Shown here: positions 15,595 through 24,022 of the stretch, in pieces
Layout: every line of letters starts with the position of its first letter
How positions within the stretch are numbered: position 1 is the stretch's first letter
Origin: an uncultured Clostridia bacterium
Lineage (GTDB): Bacteria > Bacillota > Clostridia > Saccharofermentanales > Saccharofermentanaceae
Assembly: GCA_937876985.1 (NCBI GenBank)
Contig: CALEFT010000048.1
Span: 1 to 29,943, forward strand
Length of the DNA: 29,943 bases
Direction of reading: 5' to 3'
Notes under the pieces: generated by a model
Database searches by the model: none
The model's input: the letters and a program-made list of their open reading frames with translations, nothing else
What the model was told of the DNA's origin: nothing
Translations under genes and position numbers: made by a program

Positions 15595-16587
15595 TTAATT
15601 GGCAATATAATTTGCCATCGAGACAGGATGCAAAGTAACAGCTTCCTCTGACGCTGGGAAAGCGTAGTAGGCATATCCTTCGTCCGAAACACCTTGAGGA
15701 AGGAATCCAACACATCTAACATTCTCGGAAGGAGTCATCGTTGTTTCCTCATTAGTTGTGTAGAACCAACCCAAAATGAGTTCATCGCTACCTGTTGCTT
15801 CCATCTCATCATACGCTACATCGGAGAAATATCTCTCAATGAAGACAAAATTGTCATCCTGATCCCACTCATAATATGTACGAGATACATAAGCCGCACC
15901 AGAAGAACCGTCTGCACGGAAGAAGCCATTACCAATATAGCTCATACTGTAGCGGTCATAACCTTCAAACTGACTTACTGCTTCACCGTCTTGAATGGAC
16001 CACGCATTAACAATCTGCGCTCCCTCGTAGTTCGAGCCATCCGAAGTAATAATGTACAGCTCTGGATTGCCATTACCATTTGAGTCAAAAAGCAGATATC
16101 CAACGTCGCTGCTATCTCCGCCGTTACCAAGAAGTTCAACAATAGAGAAATACTCATTCATAGCGTATTGCTCCATAACTGCCGCGTTATCATTATTCGA
16201 TAAAATGTAATTAATCGTATCTAGTATTGCTACATACTCTTGTGGAATATCTGTCGATATGTATGCTGAAATATCCTCACTAGCATTTCCAAAAACAACG
16301 CCGTCAAATTCGAATGCTAGATCTTCTTCCTCTGCTACTTCATTTGTCGCCCCGTTAGCCTCTGTCTGTCGAGATGTTGACTCGCCGCGGTTTTGGTTAT
16401 CGTCGTCTTCCTCGTCGTCCTCGTTTTCCTCGTCTTCTTCGTCTTCCTCGTCCTCGTCGCGATTTCTTTCCTCTCGCTTGCTGTCCTTGTCAGAATCTGA
16501 GCCGATTGTAATCGAGCATGCTGACATAACACCCATGCAGCTTATAATCAACATAAGACACAAAATTTTTTCCCAAATCTTTTTCAT
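15595..16587 (-). CDS. Secreted lipoprotein with acidic linker and Asp/Asn-Gly repeat motif
   Basis: A 330-residue lipoprotein. The signal peptide MKKIWEKILCLMLIISCMGV ends in the lipobox MSAC, with C24 as the lipidated Cys. Next is a strongly charged tether (about 32-70): Arg/Glu first, then long runs of Glu and Asp. The folded part contains LLFDSNGNGNPELYIIT, a motif seen in many secreted Clostridia proteins and resembling calcium-binding Asp/Asn-Gly loops. No catalytic signature is seen. The ATG at 16587 was chosen because GGAGG lies 8 nt upstream and the signal peptide begins there; the frame is open for 24 more codons upstream. Function unknown, on the outer face of the membrane. Confidence 0.85.
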   Translation of the reverse strand: MKKIWEKILCLMLIISCMGVMSACSITIGSDSDKDSKREERNRDEDEEDEEDEENEDDEEDDDNQNRGESTSRQTEANGATNEVAEEEDLAFEFDGVVFGNASEDISAYISTDIPQEYVAILDTINYILSNNDNAAVMEQYAMNEYFSIVELLGNGGDSSDVGYLLFDSNGNGNPELYIITSDGSNYEGAQIVNAWSIQDGEAVSQFEGYDRYSMSYIGNGFFRADGSSGAAYVSRTYYEWDQDDNFVFIERYFSDVAYDEMEATGSDELILGWFYTTNEETTMTPSENVRCVGFLPQGVSDEGYAYYAFPASEEAVTLHPVSMANYIAN

Positions 16588-16750
16588 TATCTTGTCCTCC
16601 ATAGTGTCAGTTGGATGCTCTTGTTTTTCCTTACTTCTATCATGTTCAAAACATCTCAACTGTTTACATGGCGCATCCTAAACAACTAATGCATCCTAAT
16701 TGCATCATGTTCTGACAAAATTTTTATATCATTGGGCATCCCATCTTTAA

Positions 16751-16760
16751 CGGATGCAAG
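16751..16760. repeat. Left 10-bp terminal inverted repeat of the palindromic element
   Basis: CGGATGCAAG here is the exact reverse complement of CTTGCATCCG at 17247-17256, on the far side of the array. The pair bounds 506 bp. No target-site duplication is visible. Confidence 0.55.
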
Positions 16761-16811
16761 GCGGTTTTTCTTAAAGCAACAATACTCCATTAATATGTTA
16801 TTCCTGTTGTA

Positions 16812-17231
16812 ATACCGATAAATTTTCATTTTTTTATGTTTTATCGTAGTGTCTTGTTAAGAATATGCTGGTTCTTATGCTTGTAACTACGATAAGAATT
16901 CATTTTTTCAATTTTTATCGTAGTGTTTTTATTATGAAAGAGCCTTTTTATAGAAGCTGACTACGATAAAAATTGATTTTTTTAATTTTTATCGTACTAT
17001 TTCTTGATGGATGAAGCTGTGTTGCAATGCTAACTTGCACGAATAGTACGATAAAAAGGCTGTTTTAAGTTTTTTATCGTAGTTTGATTGAAATAGAGCC
17101 TTGAGAAGAGCGTGCCTTTCTACGATAAAAATGCTCTTTTTCAATTCTTATCGTAGTTTGAGCCTTGAAGAGATGTTCTAGCTGACGCTAGGACTACGAT
17201 AAAAATGAGATTTTGAGATTTTTATCGTAGT
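16812..17231. repeat. Palindromic repeat array 2, six units with 74-bp period
   Basis: Left arms (consensus ACTACGATAAAAA) start at 16812, 16886, 16960, 17045, 17119 and 17193: the spacing is exactly 74 bp except one 85-bp step. Right arms (TTTTTATCGTAGT) lie about 25 bp further on. Segments between a right arm and the next left arm vary in sequence but often have their own dyads: TAAGAA/TTCTTA at about 16859-16878, TGCAA/TTGCA near 17023-17039, CTAGC/GCTAG at about 17179-17192. The last two units match the array at 11-125. The 785-bp region 16588-17372 holds this array, a pair of GCATCCTAA repeats (16673 and 16691) and a terminator, and no gene. Confidence 0.9.
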
Positions 17232-17246
17232 CCGTCATTCCATAAG

Positions 17247-17256
17247 CTTGCATCCG
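17247..17256. repeat. Right 10-bp terminal inverted repeat of the palindromic element
   Basis: CTTGCATCCG, inverted copy of 16751-16760. The matching position after the first array reads GCTTGCATCC (about 138-147). Confidence 0.55.
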
Positions 17257-17313
17257 ACCATGCTAGATACCCCCGTCTCATATAAAAATCGCAATTTACA
17301 AAACTTATAATAA

Positions 17314-17345
17314 ATGCACCAGTCCACTTTTATGAACTGGTGCAT
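17314..17345 (-). terminator. Rho-independent terminator of the SDR/two-component/ABC operon
   Basis: ATGCACCAGT and ACTGGTGCAT form a perfect 10-bp stem, extended inward by TCC/TGA pairs. The minus strand continues TTATTATAAG. It lies about 28 bp after the stop of the permease gene. Confidence 0.82.
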
Positions 17346-17372
17346 GCCTTTTACTAGGATTATTTAGTAGAA

Positions 17373-19799
17373 TTATTCCACAACTAGTGAACGTGTCTCG
17401 AGCTTGTTAATTTTGCGAAGTGAAATGTATGCGAAGATAATACAAGCTACTATTACTATTGCTAGTGGCAAAGCGATTGCTCCAACTGTGAAATCGAGCA
17501 CTAATCTTGATACTCCCAAAGCCTTAAGAATGACACCAATAAAGTCTGTGGAGAATAGAATGCTTAAGACTGTTCCGATAGCAACGCCAAGGAGTGCAAT
17601 GAAACCAAAGCGCAGTGCGAATTGAAGTCGTAGACCTGATGAACTAAAGCCAATTGCCTTATATATTCCAAGCTCTGTCTTTTCTTGAATTACAGCTCTT
17701 GTACATACCATGTGGATAGAGATTGCGATAAAGACAAGAGATAAGATAATGATCATGACACGAAGAAGGTCGACAACAAATGAAAACAAGTTCATCATCT
17801 CATTGTCTTCTGCTTTGTACTTGTATGCATCAAGGTTTGGATTATATTCCTTTATGTCTTCAATGATTGCATCTGCTTCTTGGTCAAATTCAGAGTCATT
17901 TTTAGAGATGGAGTCGAATGTATAAATTCGCTGGAAGCGCCTTACTCTATGAGTTGCGTCTTCTTCTTCATTGCCTGTACTATATAGCCTCAAATATGCG
18001 TTCTCTCCCATCGCGAAGCACATTCCCGTATCGGACATCGTCTGGTATGTGCCAGTAATTACGAACTGCTGCTCGTAGATATCCTCAACTACCGATACTT
18101 CGTCGCCGATTTCAAGGTCAAGTGCGTCGGCTACAAATTCTGTGATCATGATTTCGTTATCATATATTGGGAGACGGCCGTCTAGAAGGCTTTGCTCAAT
18201 GGTTTCAATATTGTCGTATCTTCGACAGTAAATATTCTCACCTTCAAGTAGCATGTAGTATGATGAAGAGGAGAATTGATGCTCTACTTCTACGTGAGAC
18301 GCGACAATTGCGTCAATTTCGTCCCAATCGATTTCGTCTTCGACTTCAGGAGAAGGTACTTCAACAATAATGTCTGGCTCAATTTCTCCGAGCGCGACTA
18401 GCGTCATCGAATCCTCATTAAACATGTTTGCGATAAGATTTGCAGATATCATAAAAAAGCTAATTCCTGCAAGGATGCCCGCGATTCCTATATATTTTTT
18501 CAAGTTGCTCGTTACTTGCCTTAGCGCAAGTGTAGGGTAAAGTCCTCTCTTTCTGATTGGAGTCTTAATTCTGCTATCAAAGTACACATCTGCTCTGCCT
18601 CCGGAAATTGCTTTCACTGGAGAAATCTTGCAAATCTTTCTTGTGCACACCATTACGAAAAGACAAGTCACAACCAAAGTCAAAGTGATTAGAAGTACGA
18701 CTTTTGGATTGAAGCTTGGCTTTATAGTAGCTACTCCGCTAAACCTTGAGCCGAAGCTACAAATGATTGCCTCTACTGGACTAGCTAAAAGCATACCAAT
18801 CACGATGCCAAGAATTGTTGGAGCAATGTACTCTATCAAGAATATTTTGCGAAGCCTTCCTTCATCAAAACCGATTGCCTTAAGTACTCCTAGCTTTACA
18901 TATTCTGCATCAATTTCTGTCGAGATATTGTGTCCGATTACTACTAATTCAATGACATATAGGAAGCACACGAATACAATCATCACCGATAGCAAAATTT
19001 CCATCAAAAGAGTCGAATAATGTGATGTCTGATCTTTTCCCATTACACCAATTGCATTATTTGAGAAGCCGATATCCATGTTAAGCTGTCTTACAAATTT
19101 TGGACCAGACATATTGATGCCGTCAGCCATATAGACGAATACCAATGATATGTCAAAATAGTAATTGTTATTAGTATTGATTGCTTCTAGGTCCTCGCGA
19201 ATTTGTTCTATGTCGTCTCCATTTGCAATTATTGTCTTATATCCAATCGTGTACGAACCAACCATCGGCTCTTGGATGAAGCCACGAACAACAAGATTTT
19301 TCTCATACCCTTCGAAGAACTCCATCGTCACTACATCGCCAACATCTACACCTATCAAATAGTGAAGCGCCACTGGTAAATAAGCTTCACCTGGCTCTAA
19401 TGGAGGAACAGGTGAATCTACTAACTCGGTCAAATCCTCGTTATATAGCTTAATCCCGTCAAATAGCTCCGCCATGAAAGTAATATTTCCATTGCTATCA
19501 CCGTCTGATGAAAGCAAGCGGTTTGCAACAATTCCATCGTGATATACCACATCGCCGACAAGCTCGTGATTTTCGAGAGAATCTCTGTATTCGTCTGTGA
19601 GAAGTTCTCTTTTCGAGAAAGAAAGAACATCCGGAGCGTTGTACAGAGTAAGCGCATTTTCAAAGCTGTCCTTGAGCCTGTCCCTAGCACTAATTATTGA
19701 ACCAAACGCCATCGTCACTATAATTGTCAAAAGCAAAATGCTGATAAGCGTGCCCTTCTTCTTGCGAAGGTCCGCCTTAACCAAAGTCAAAATATCCAT
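17373..19799 (-). CDS. FtsX/MacB-type ABC transporter permease, large
   Basis: An 808-residue permease with two FtsX-like halves. TM1 (about 16-37) is followed by an extracytoplasmic domain (about 38-260), three segments (about 266-288, 324-344, 366-386), a fourth (about 436-457), a second large external domain (about 460-670) and three more segments near the C-terminus. Each half holds the coupling-helix motif of this superfamily: LGVLKAIGF (303-311) and LGIYKAIGF in the second half. This topology is that of mechanotransmission or lipoprotein/antibiotic-response ABC proteins rather than channels for small solutes. It follows the ATPase gene by 30 nt. With a kinase, regulator and lipoprotein in the same operon, an envelope-defence role is likely but inferred. 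Confidence 0.88.
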   Translation of the reverse strand: MDILTLVKADLRKKKGTLISILLLTIIVTMAFGSIISARDRLKDSFENALTLYNAPDVLSFSKRELLTDEYRDSLENHELVGDVVYHDGIVANRLLSSDGDSNGNITFMAELFDGIKLYNEDLTELVDSPVPPLEPGEAYLPVALHYLIGVDVGDVVTMEFFEGYEKNLVVRGFIQEPMVGSYTIGYKTIIANGDDIEQIREDLEAINTNNNYYFDISLVFVYMADGINMSGPKFVRQLNMDIGFSNNAIGVMGKDQTSHYSTLLMEILLSVMIVFVCFLYVIELVVIGHNISTEIDAEYVKLGVLKAIGFDEGRLRKIFLIEYIAPTILGIVIGMLLASPVEAIICSFGSRFSGVATIKPSFNPKVVLLITLTLVVTCLFVMVCTRKICKISPVKAISGGRADVYFDSRIKTPIRKRGLYPTLALRQVTSNLKKYIGIAGILAGISFFMISANLIANMFNEDSMTLVALGEIEPDIIVEVPSPEVEDEIDWDEIDAIVASHVEVEHQFSSSSYYMLLEGENIYCRRYDNIETIEQSLLDGRLPIYDNEIMITEFVADALDLEIGDEVSVVEDIYEQQFVITGTYQTMSDTGMCFAMGENAYLRLYSTGNEEEDATHRVRRFQRIYTFDSISKNDSEFDQEADAIIEDIKEYNPNLDAYKYKAEDNEMMNLFSFVVDLLRVMIIILSLVFIAISIHMVCTRAVIQEKTELGIYKAIGFSSSGLRLQFALRFGFIALLGVAIGTVLSILFSTDFIGVILKALGVSRLVLDFTVGAIALPLAIVIVACIIFAYISLRKINKLETRSLVVE

Positions 19800-19829
19800 A
19801 TTCGCACCACCAATCCATCACAAATTCCG

Positions 19830-20591
19830 TTACCATTCCATCGAGCTAAGCCATGCATTCACCTGCGCCTCGCGGCTTGCCTCGTCCTCTTTGCTGTATG
19901 GTGCTAGCCTCAAATCACCAACGATATTTCCGTCTGCAATATACAAAATTCTGTTTCCGCGAAGTGCCGCCTTCAAGTCGTGCGTAACCATCAAGACACT
20001 CTGCCCTTGCTTATTCAGGTCAGACAAAAGCTCGAGTACCTCTTTCGTGTTTTTTCTATTAAGCGCACCAGTCGGCTCGTCTGCGAAAAGCAGCTTTGGC
20101 TCATTTATAACCGCTCTTGCAATCGCGCATCTTTGCTGCTCTCCACCTGACGCCTGCGATGGCAAATGCGACTTGATTTTGTCCAAATCCATTCTGTCAA
20201 GTAACTCATTTGTTCGCGCATCAACCTCCGCCTTGCTCTTCTTATTATTAAGATAGCCAGGCACCGCGACATTCTCGAAAAGCGACAAATTCGACACAAG
20301 ATGCATCTGCTGGAACACGAAGCCAAAATCCGTGTGTCGCAAGCTAGAAAGCTCCTTTTCATTCATCTTCACGATGTCCTTGCCCTGATACATAACGCTA
20401 CCCGATGTAGCCTTGTCCATTCCGCTAAGTGCATAAAGAAGTGTCGACTTACCAGAACCCGACGCTCCCATAATTACAGTAAAGTCCTTCTCATAAATAT
20501 CAATGTCTACATGTGAAAGTACATGTGCTTGTCCGCCATTATGTGCAAAGCTCTTGCACACATCCTTTGCCGATAAAATTACTTCTTGCAT
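19830..20591 (-). CDS. ABC transporter ATP-binding protein, MacB/LolD-like
   Basis: A 253-residue ATPase: Walker A GASGSGKST (42-50), Q-loop in FVFQQ (91-95), signature SGGEQ (148-152), Walker B LLFADEP (167-173) and switch His H204 in VTHD. This sequence type pairs with FtsX-fold permeases, and the next gene is one. The C-terminus has about 25 extra residues, ending in a Trp-rich tail. It starts 103 nt after the kinase stop, the widest gap in the operon, so a second promoter may lie there; none was fixed. Confidence 0.92.
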   Translation of the reverse strand: MQEVILSAKDVCKSFAHNGGQAHVLSHVDIDIYEKDFTVIMGASGSGKSTLLYALSGMDKATSGSVMYQGKDIVKMNEKELSSLRHTDFGFVFQQMHLVSNLSLFENVAVPGYLNNKKSKAEVDARTNELLDRMDLDKIKSHLPSQASGGEQQRCAIARAVINEPKLLFADEPTGALNRKNTKEVLELLSDLNKQGQSVLMVTHDLKAALRGNRILYIADGNIVGDLRLAPYSKEDEASREAQVNAWLSSMEW

Positions 20592-20694
20592 AAACGCCTC
20601 TCCTAATTCCTTGTTAAGATGTAAAGTCTCGAAGTCATTTTTCTAACTTCTGGCGCTATTTTAGGACTAAACTTATTAAGAACTCCTTAAGACA

Positions 20695-21912
20695 TTACTC
20701 CACAACAGGAAACTTCAAACAAATTTGAAGTCCGCTCGGGTCCTTCTTATTCATTAGACTAACCTTACCCCTCATCTGCTCTGCGAGGTATTTTACTATG
20801 TATAATCCTAGTCCAGAACCAGCATTATTTCCGCAATTTCTTCCGCGATAAAACTTATCGAAAATAAACGGAATATCTTCATCGGGAATGCCTTCGCCAT
20901 AATCTCTAATTGTAATCACGGCAACTTTTCCTAATGTCGCATCCTCCTTGGACTTTTCTTCTACATCAAGAACTATATCTACATCTGTCCTAGCATATTT
21001 ATGCGCATTATTTATCACATTCTCGATAATCTGTGTAAAGCGATTTACATCAATATCGCAATACACGTCCTTCGCCTTGCAATCAAATCTTATCTTAGGA
21101 ACCGCGCCTGCCACACCTGCTCCAGTCGATGACTTGTAGCCTTCGGCATCGACAATCTCGCCAAGTATTTTATCGACTGATGCTTTTTCTGTCTTTACCT
21201 GAAGCATTGCCAAATCCGAGAGCGAATGTAAAAACAAATCGTTCGTGTATTTCGTCACCTCATCGCACTTACGAGAAATGACCTCGAGGTATTTCTGTCG
21301 CTTTTCGGGAGTGTTGTCCATATTCGCTTCCAAGGCTTCTACATATACTCCAATTGAAGCAATCGGCGTCTTGATATCATGCGACAAAGTTGCAATTACC
21401 GTCTTGTTATTCAGGGTCGCCTCGCGCTCAAGTGCACGCGCCTTCTTAAGCTCTGTTCGCATCGAGTCGAACGCCCAAGTAAACGCACCAAAATAGTTCG
21501 AGCGCTCATACCTAAGCTCCGTGTCCAAATTGCCTCGCGCCACCTCCGACGCGAACGCCTTCATTTTGTCAAAGGGCTTCAGAATCGAGCAATACACATA
21601 CGCGAAAACCACCACCACATAGACTACGCCAATTACCGCCAAGGTAGCACACATCTTAACCGGAGTAGTCCACATATTCCCGTCCGCGGTATTTCTATCA
21701 CTTCTAAGCTGGTCTTGAAGCGTCGCTATTTTTGCCTTCGCCTCCTCGTGCCTTCCTTCCGCCTCGAGATTAGAAATCTCATTAAGCAGAACTATCGAAT
21801 CACCGTTGTCATCTTGATTTTGCTCATCGACAATTACCTTCGCAAAGCACGCAGATACAACAATAAACAGTAACGCAAAAACGACTGAGATAGTAGCAAT
21901 TCTTTTCTTCAT
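20695..21912 (-). CDS. Sensor histidine kinase with short extracellular domain
   Basis: A 405-residue membrane kinase. TM1 (about 8-28) and TM2 (about 85-108) enclose an extracellular segment of about 55 residues with a charged helix. A HAMP-like region (about 110-160) leads to the phosphoacceptor motif LSHDIKTP with H178. The ATPase domain has NNAHKYA, DYGEGIP and GSGLGLYIVKYL, all intact. The ATG at 21912 lies 1 nt after the regulator's stop (TGATATG) with AGGTGA before it; a GTG three codons upstream is an alternative. Coupled translation with the regulator at 21914-22618 shows they are partners. Confidence 0.92.
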   Translation of the reverse strand: MKKRIATISVVFALLFIVVSACFAKVIVDEQNQDDNGDSIVLLNEISNLEAEGRHEEAKAKIATLQDQLRSDRNTADGNMWTTPVKMCATLAVIGVVYVVVVFAYVYCSILKPFDKMKAFASEVARGNLDTELRYERSNYFGAFTWAFDSMRTELKKARALEREATLNNKTVIATLSHDIKTPIASIGVYVEALEANMDNTPEKRQKYLEVISRKCDEVTKYTNDLFLHSLSDLAMLQVKTEKASVDKILGEIVDAEGYKSSTGAGVAGAVPKIRFDCKAKDVYCDIDVNRFTQIIENVINNAHKYARTDVDIVLDVEEKSKEDATLGKVAVITIRDYGEGIPDEDIPFIFDKFYRGRNCGNNAGSGLGLYIVKYLAEQMRGKVSLMNKKDPSGLQICLKFPVVE

Positions 21913-21913
21913 A

Positions 21914-22618
21914 TCAATCACCTATCTCTAGAATGTATCCGACCTTGTACACGGTCTTAATAAACAGTGGATTACTCGCATCATCCTCGAGCTTTTCGCG
22001 AAGCCACCTGATATGCACAGTCAAGGTAGAAGGCTCCACCTCCGAGAACGCACCCCACACCTCTGAGATTAGCTTCTCCTTAGAAAGCGCCACGTTCTTA
22101 TGCTCGCACAAATATGCAAGTAAATCGAATTCGCGAAGCGACAAGTTCACATCTTTGCCCGCCTTCGACACCTGGCGCATCGTCAAATTAACTTCGATAT
22201 CGCCAAAGTAAACCACCTTCTCCGCCTCTCCAAAGCCATAGGTCCTGCGCATCAAGGCATTCACACGCGACAGCATCTCCTTCATCGAATAAGGCTTCGG
22301 CAAAAAGTCGTCGCCGCCAATATCAAAGCCCTTCACCCTATCATCCTCACCAGTTCTCGCACTCGCGAAAAGCACCGGCACAGTAGACACACGACGAAGC
22401 TCCTTGCAATATTCAAACCCTGTTCCATCTGGCAAATTTATGTCGAGCAAAATTAAGTGGAAGGATGCCTTTTCCATCACCTCATAGCTCTCTTCGATGG
22501 AATATGCGCACGTTACTTCGTAGCCATGCTCTTCGAGCATCTCTCCGATAATGAAAGACAAATCCTTGTCATCATCAACAATCAAAATACGCTTTCTTAA
22601 TTTGCCGACGCCACTCAT
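21914..22618 (-). CDS. OmpR-family response regulator
   Basis: A 234-residue regulator with receiver domain (acidic triad DDD 15-17, phosphoacceptor D59 in LILLDINLPDG, K108 in PKPY) and a C-terminal winged helix (about 135-232) ending in VYKVGYILE. GAGGAG lies 9 nt upstream of the ATG. It is 21 nt after the small lipoprotein gene and 1 nt before its kinase. It probably controls this operon, including the ABC pair. Confidence 0.92.
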   Translation of the reverse strand: MSGVGKLRKRILIVDDDKDLSFIIGEMLEEHGYEVTCAYSIEESYEVMEKASFHLILLDINLPDGTGFEYCKELRRVSTVPVLFASARTGEDDRVKGFDIGGDDFLPKPYSMKEMLSRVNALMRRTYGFGEAEKVVYFGDIEVNLTMRQVSKAGKDVNLSLREFDLLAYLCEHKNVALSKEKLISEVWGAFSEVEPSTLTVHIRWLREKLEDDASNPLFIKTVYKVGYILEIGD

Positions 22619-22639
22619 TGTTTGTTGCTCCTCGAACCA

Positions 22640-23065
22640 TTACTCTTCCGGGTATTCAATCTGATATCCCATCTCTTCAATCGACGCAAGTACGTCTTCA
22701 GATATTTCTTCGATATCTCCTTCGCCATTTCTCTCTACAGAAGAAATATCTATCTGCCCTGGATATGTTTCCATGATTCCATTAACTGATACCAAGGTAA
22801 GCATATCGCCCGTCTCAAAATCATCGAACTTACTATCAAACTCCTCACTATTAACAATAATAACCGGTTCGTCCTTGACAATAATAATATCTACATCGTT
22901 CGTAGTCTTAATATAAATACCTTCACAATGAAAATATTCTGGCTCCGTTTGAACCTTCGCGCAGCCAGGTAGAAGTGCAAATAACATCACGAGAATTGTA
23001 CTCGCCATGAGAGTTACTGCTTTTCGAGAAAGGAGAACAAAATCCATGTTCTTGTTTGTTTGCAT
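22640..23065 (-). CDS. Small lipoprotein of the two-component/ABC operon
   Basis: A 141-residue lipoprotein. After a long n-region (MQTNKNMDFVLLSRKAV) comes a hydrophobic stretch (about 17-32) and the lipobox LPGC with C35. The mature part (about 105 residues) is acidic, with beta-rich segments and no known catalytic motif. GGGAGG lies 7 nt before the ATG at 23065. Its place between the zinc-ribbon gene and the regulator suggests a sensing or accessory part of the same system, for example a substrate or stress sensor for the kinase; this is inference. A similar overall arrangement of lipoprotein, kinase and FtsX-type ABC is known in envelope-stress modules. Confidence 0.82.
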   Translation of the reverse strand: MQTNKNMDFVLLSRKAVTLMASTILVMLFALLPGCAKVQTEPEYFHCEGIYIKTTNDVDIIIVKDEPVIIVNSEEFDSKFDDFETGDMLTLVSVNGIMETYPGQIDISSVERNGEGDIEEISEDVLASIEEMGYQIEYPEE

Positions 23066-23085
23066 ATTCTTTCCTCCCAAAAGTT

Positions 23086-23958
23086 TTATTCAGCATCTAT
23101 TGCTTCGATATCTTCCTCGGACGCCATAATCTTCTTTTCGATTCTTGGAATATCTTCCTTAGCCTTCGCGATAGATTCATTTGCGCGATTAATTCTCTCT
23201 GTAACAGCAAAAAGATTATCCTTCGCTTTGTATAGCTGGCTTTTCTTGCTGTCAACCATCTCCTTAGTTATCTTATAGTCGCGGCCATTCTTCTGTATCT
23301 CAGAAATAGAAGGAAAATATTTGCTAGAAATCTCGTAATATATAGCGACAATCGCAGCCAAAATACCAATAGCCAAGATAACAGCTCCTGCCGATGCAGT
23401 GTTAGGCTCTTCTCCACCTGCAAAACCAAAACCAATAAGAATGCAAATAACTGCAACCACAGTCATAATTCTCTTCATCCGAATAGACACAACTTCTGTT
23501 CGATAAATAGAAGATAACGCATTGTACTTCTTCTGATGCTTATTTACTTCCTTCTGGTATTCTTCGCGCAAAGGCTCCGATTCAAGAATAATCGCCTCGC
23601 CTTCAACAATCGACTTATACGACTTATACATATCATTACATTCTAGCTCATCTCTTTCCTTGAAGAACAAAAGCATCGGATCCTCAAGCGCCTTAACGTT
23701 GTCCTCTTGCTCCTTCTTCTGCGCAAGCTCAACGAGCGAGTTAACTTCATATGCATCATATAAACTCATCAAGCAAAATTTCGGAGAAAGCAAATCAAGT
23801 TCAACTGACTGCATCGTTCCGCAAAACTTACACTCAAAAAATCCGTCATTACGCCCATACCTAAGTGCGCCACCACAAGTAGCACAGCTATAAACTCGCC
23901 TCATGCCCTTCGTAACGCTTTGCCCAAGCTTGGAATTCATCTCTTCATCCTTATCCAT
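23086..23958 (-). CDS. Zinc-ribbon/membrane-hairpin/coiled-coil protein in two-component/ABC operon
   Basis: A 290-residue fifth gene of the family found at 9956-14036. The cysteines are at 25, 28, 43, 46 and 62, the same residue numbers as in module 1 of the 559-residue protein. Then come a charged helical region, two membrane segments (about 167-185 and 193-215) and a coiled coil rich in Lys, Glu and Ala (about 235-285). AGGGGG precedes the ATG at 23958 by 8 nt; the frame opens 9 codons further up without a ribosome site. It lies 20 nt before the lipoprotein gene, so it is in the operon with a lipoprotein, regulator, kinase and ABC exporter. That is the best clue to the family's role, which remains unknown. 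Confidence 0.82.
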   Translation of the reverse strand: MDKDEEMNSKLGQSVTKGMRRVYSCATCGGALRYGRNDGFFECKFCGTMQSVELDLLSPKFCLMSLYDAYEVNSLVELAQKKEQEDNVKALEDPMLLFFKERDELECNDMYKSYKSIVEGEAIILESEPLREEYQKEVNKHQKKYNALSSIYRTEVVSIRMKRIMTVVAVICILIGFGFAGGEEPNTASAGAVILAIGILAAIVAIYYEISSKYFPSISEIQKNGRDYKITKEMVDSKKSQLYKAKDNLFAVTERINRANESIAKAKEDIPRIEKKIMASEEDIEAIDAE

Positions 23959-24022
23959 ATCAACGCCCCCTAATAGTTCGTGCAAACATTATAGCACTTT
24001 TAATCATTTAGGGCTCATCTTA

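Noticed and set aside
16259..16681. Plus-strand ORF with a long Ser-rich run
   Set aside because: It is the antisense reading of the acidic Glu/Asp tether of the lipoprotein gene.
16812..17231. Regular palindromic repeats with variable spacers resembling a CRISPR array
   Set aside because: Repeat arms are imperfect, the unit holds two inverted arms, spacers are alignable between the two loci and there are no cas genes.
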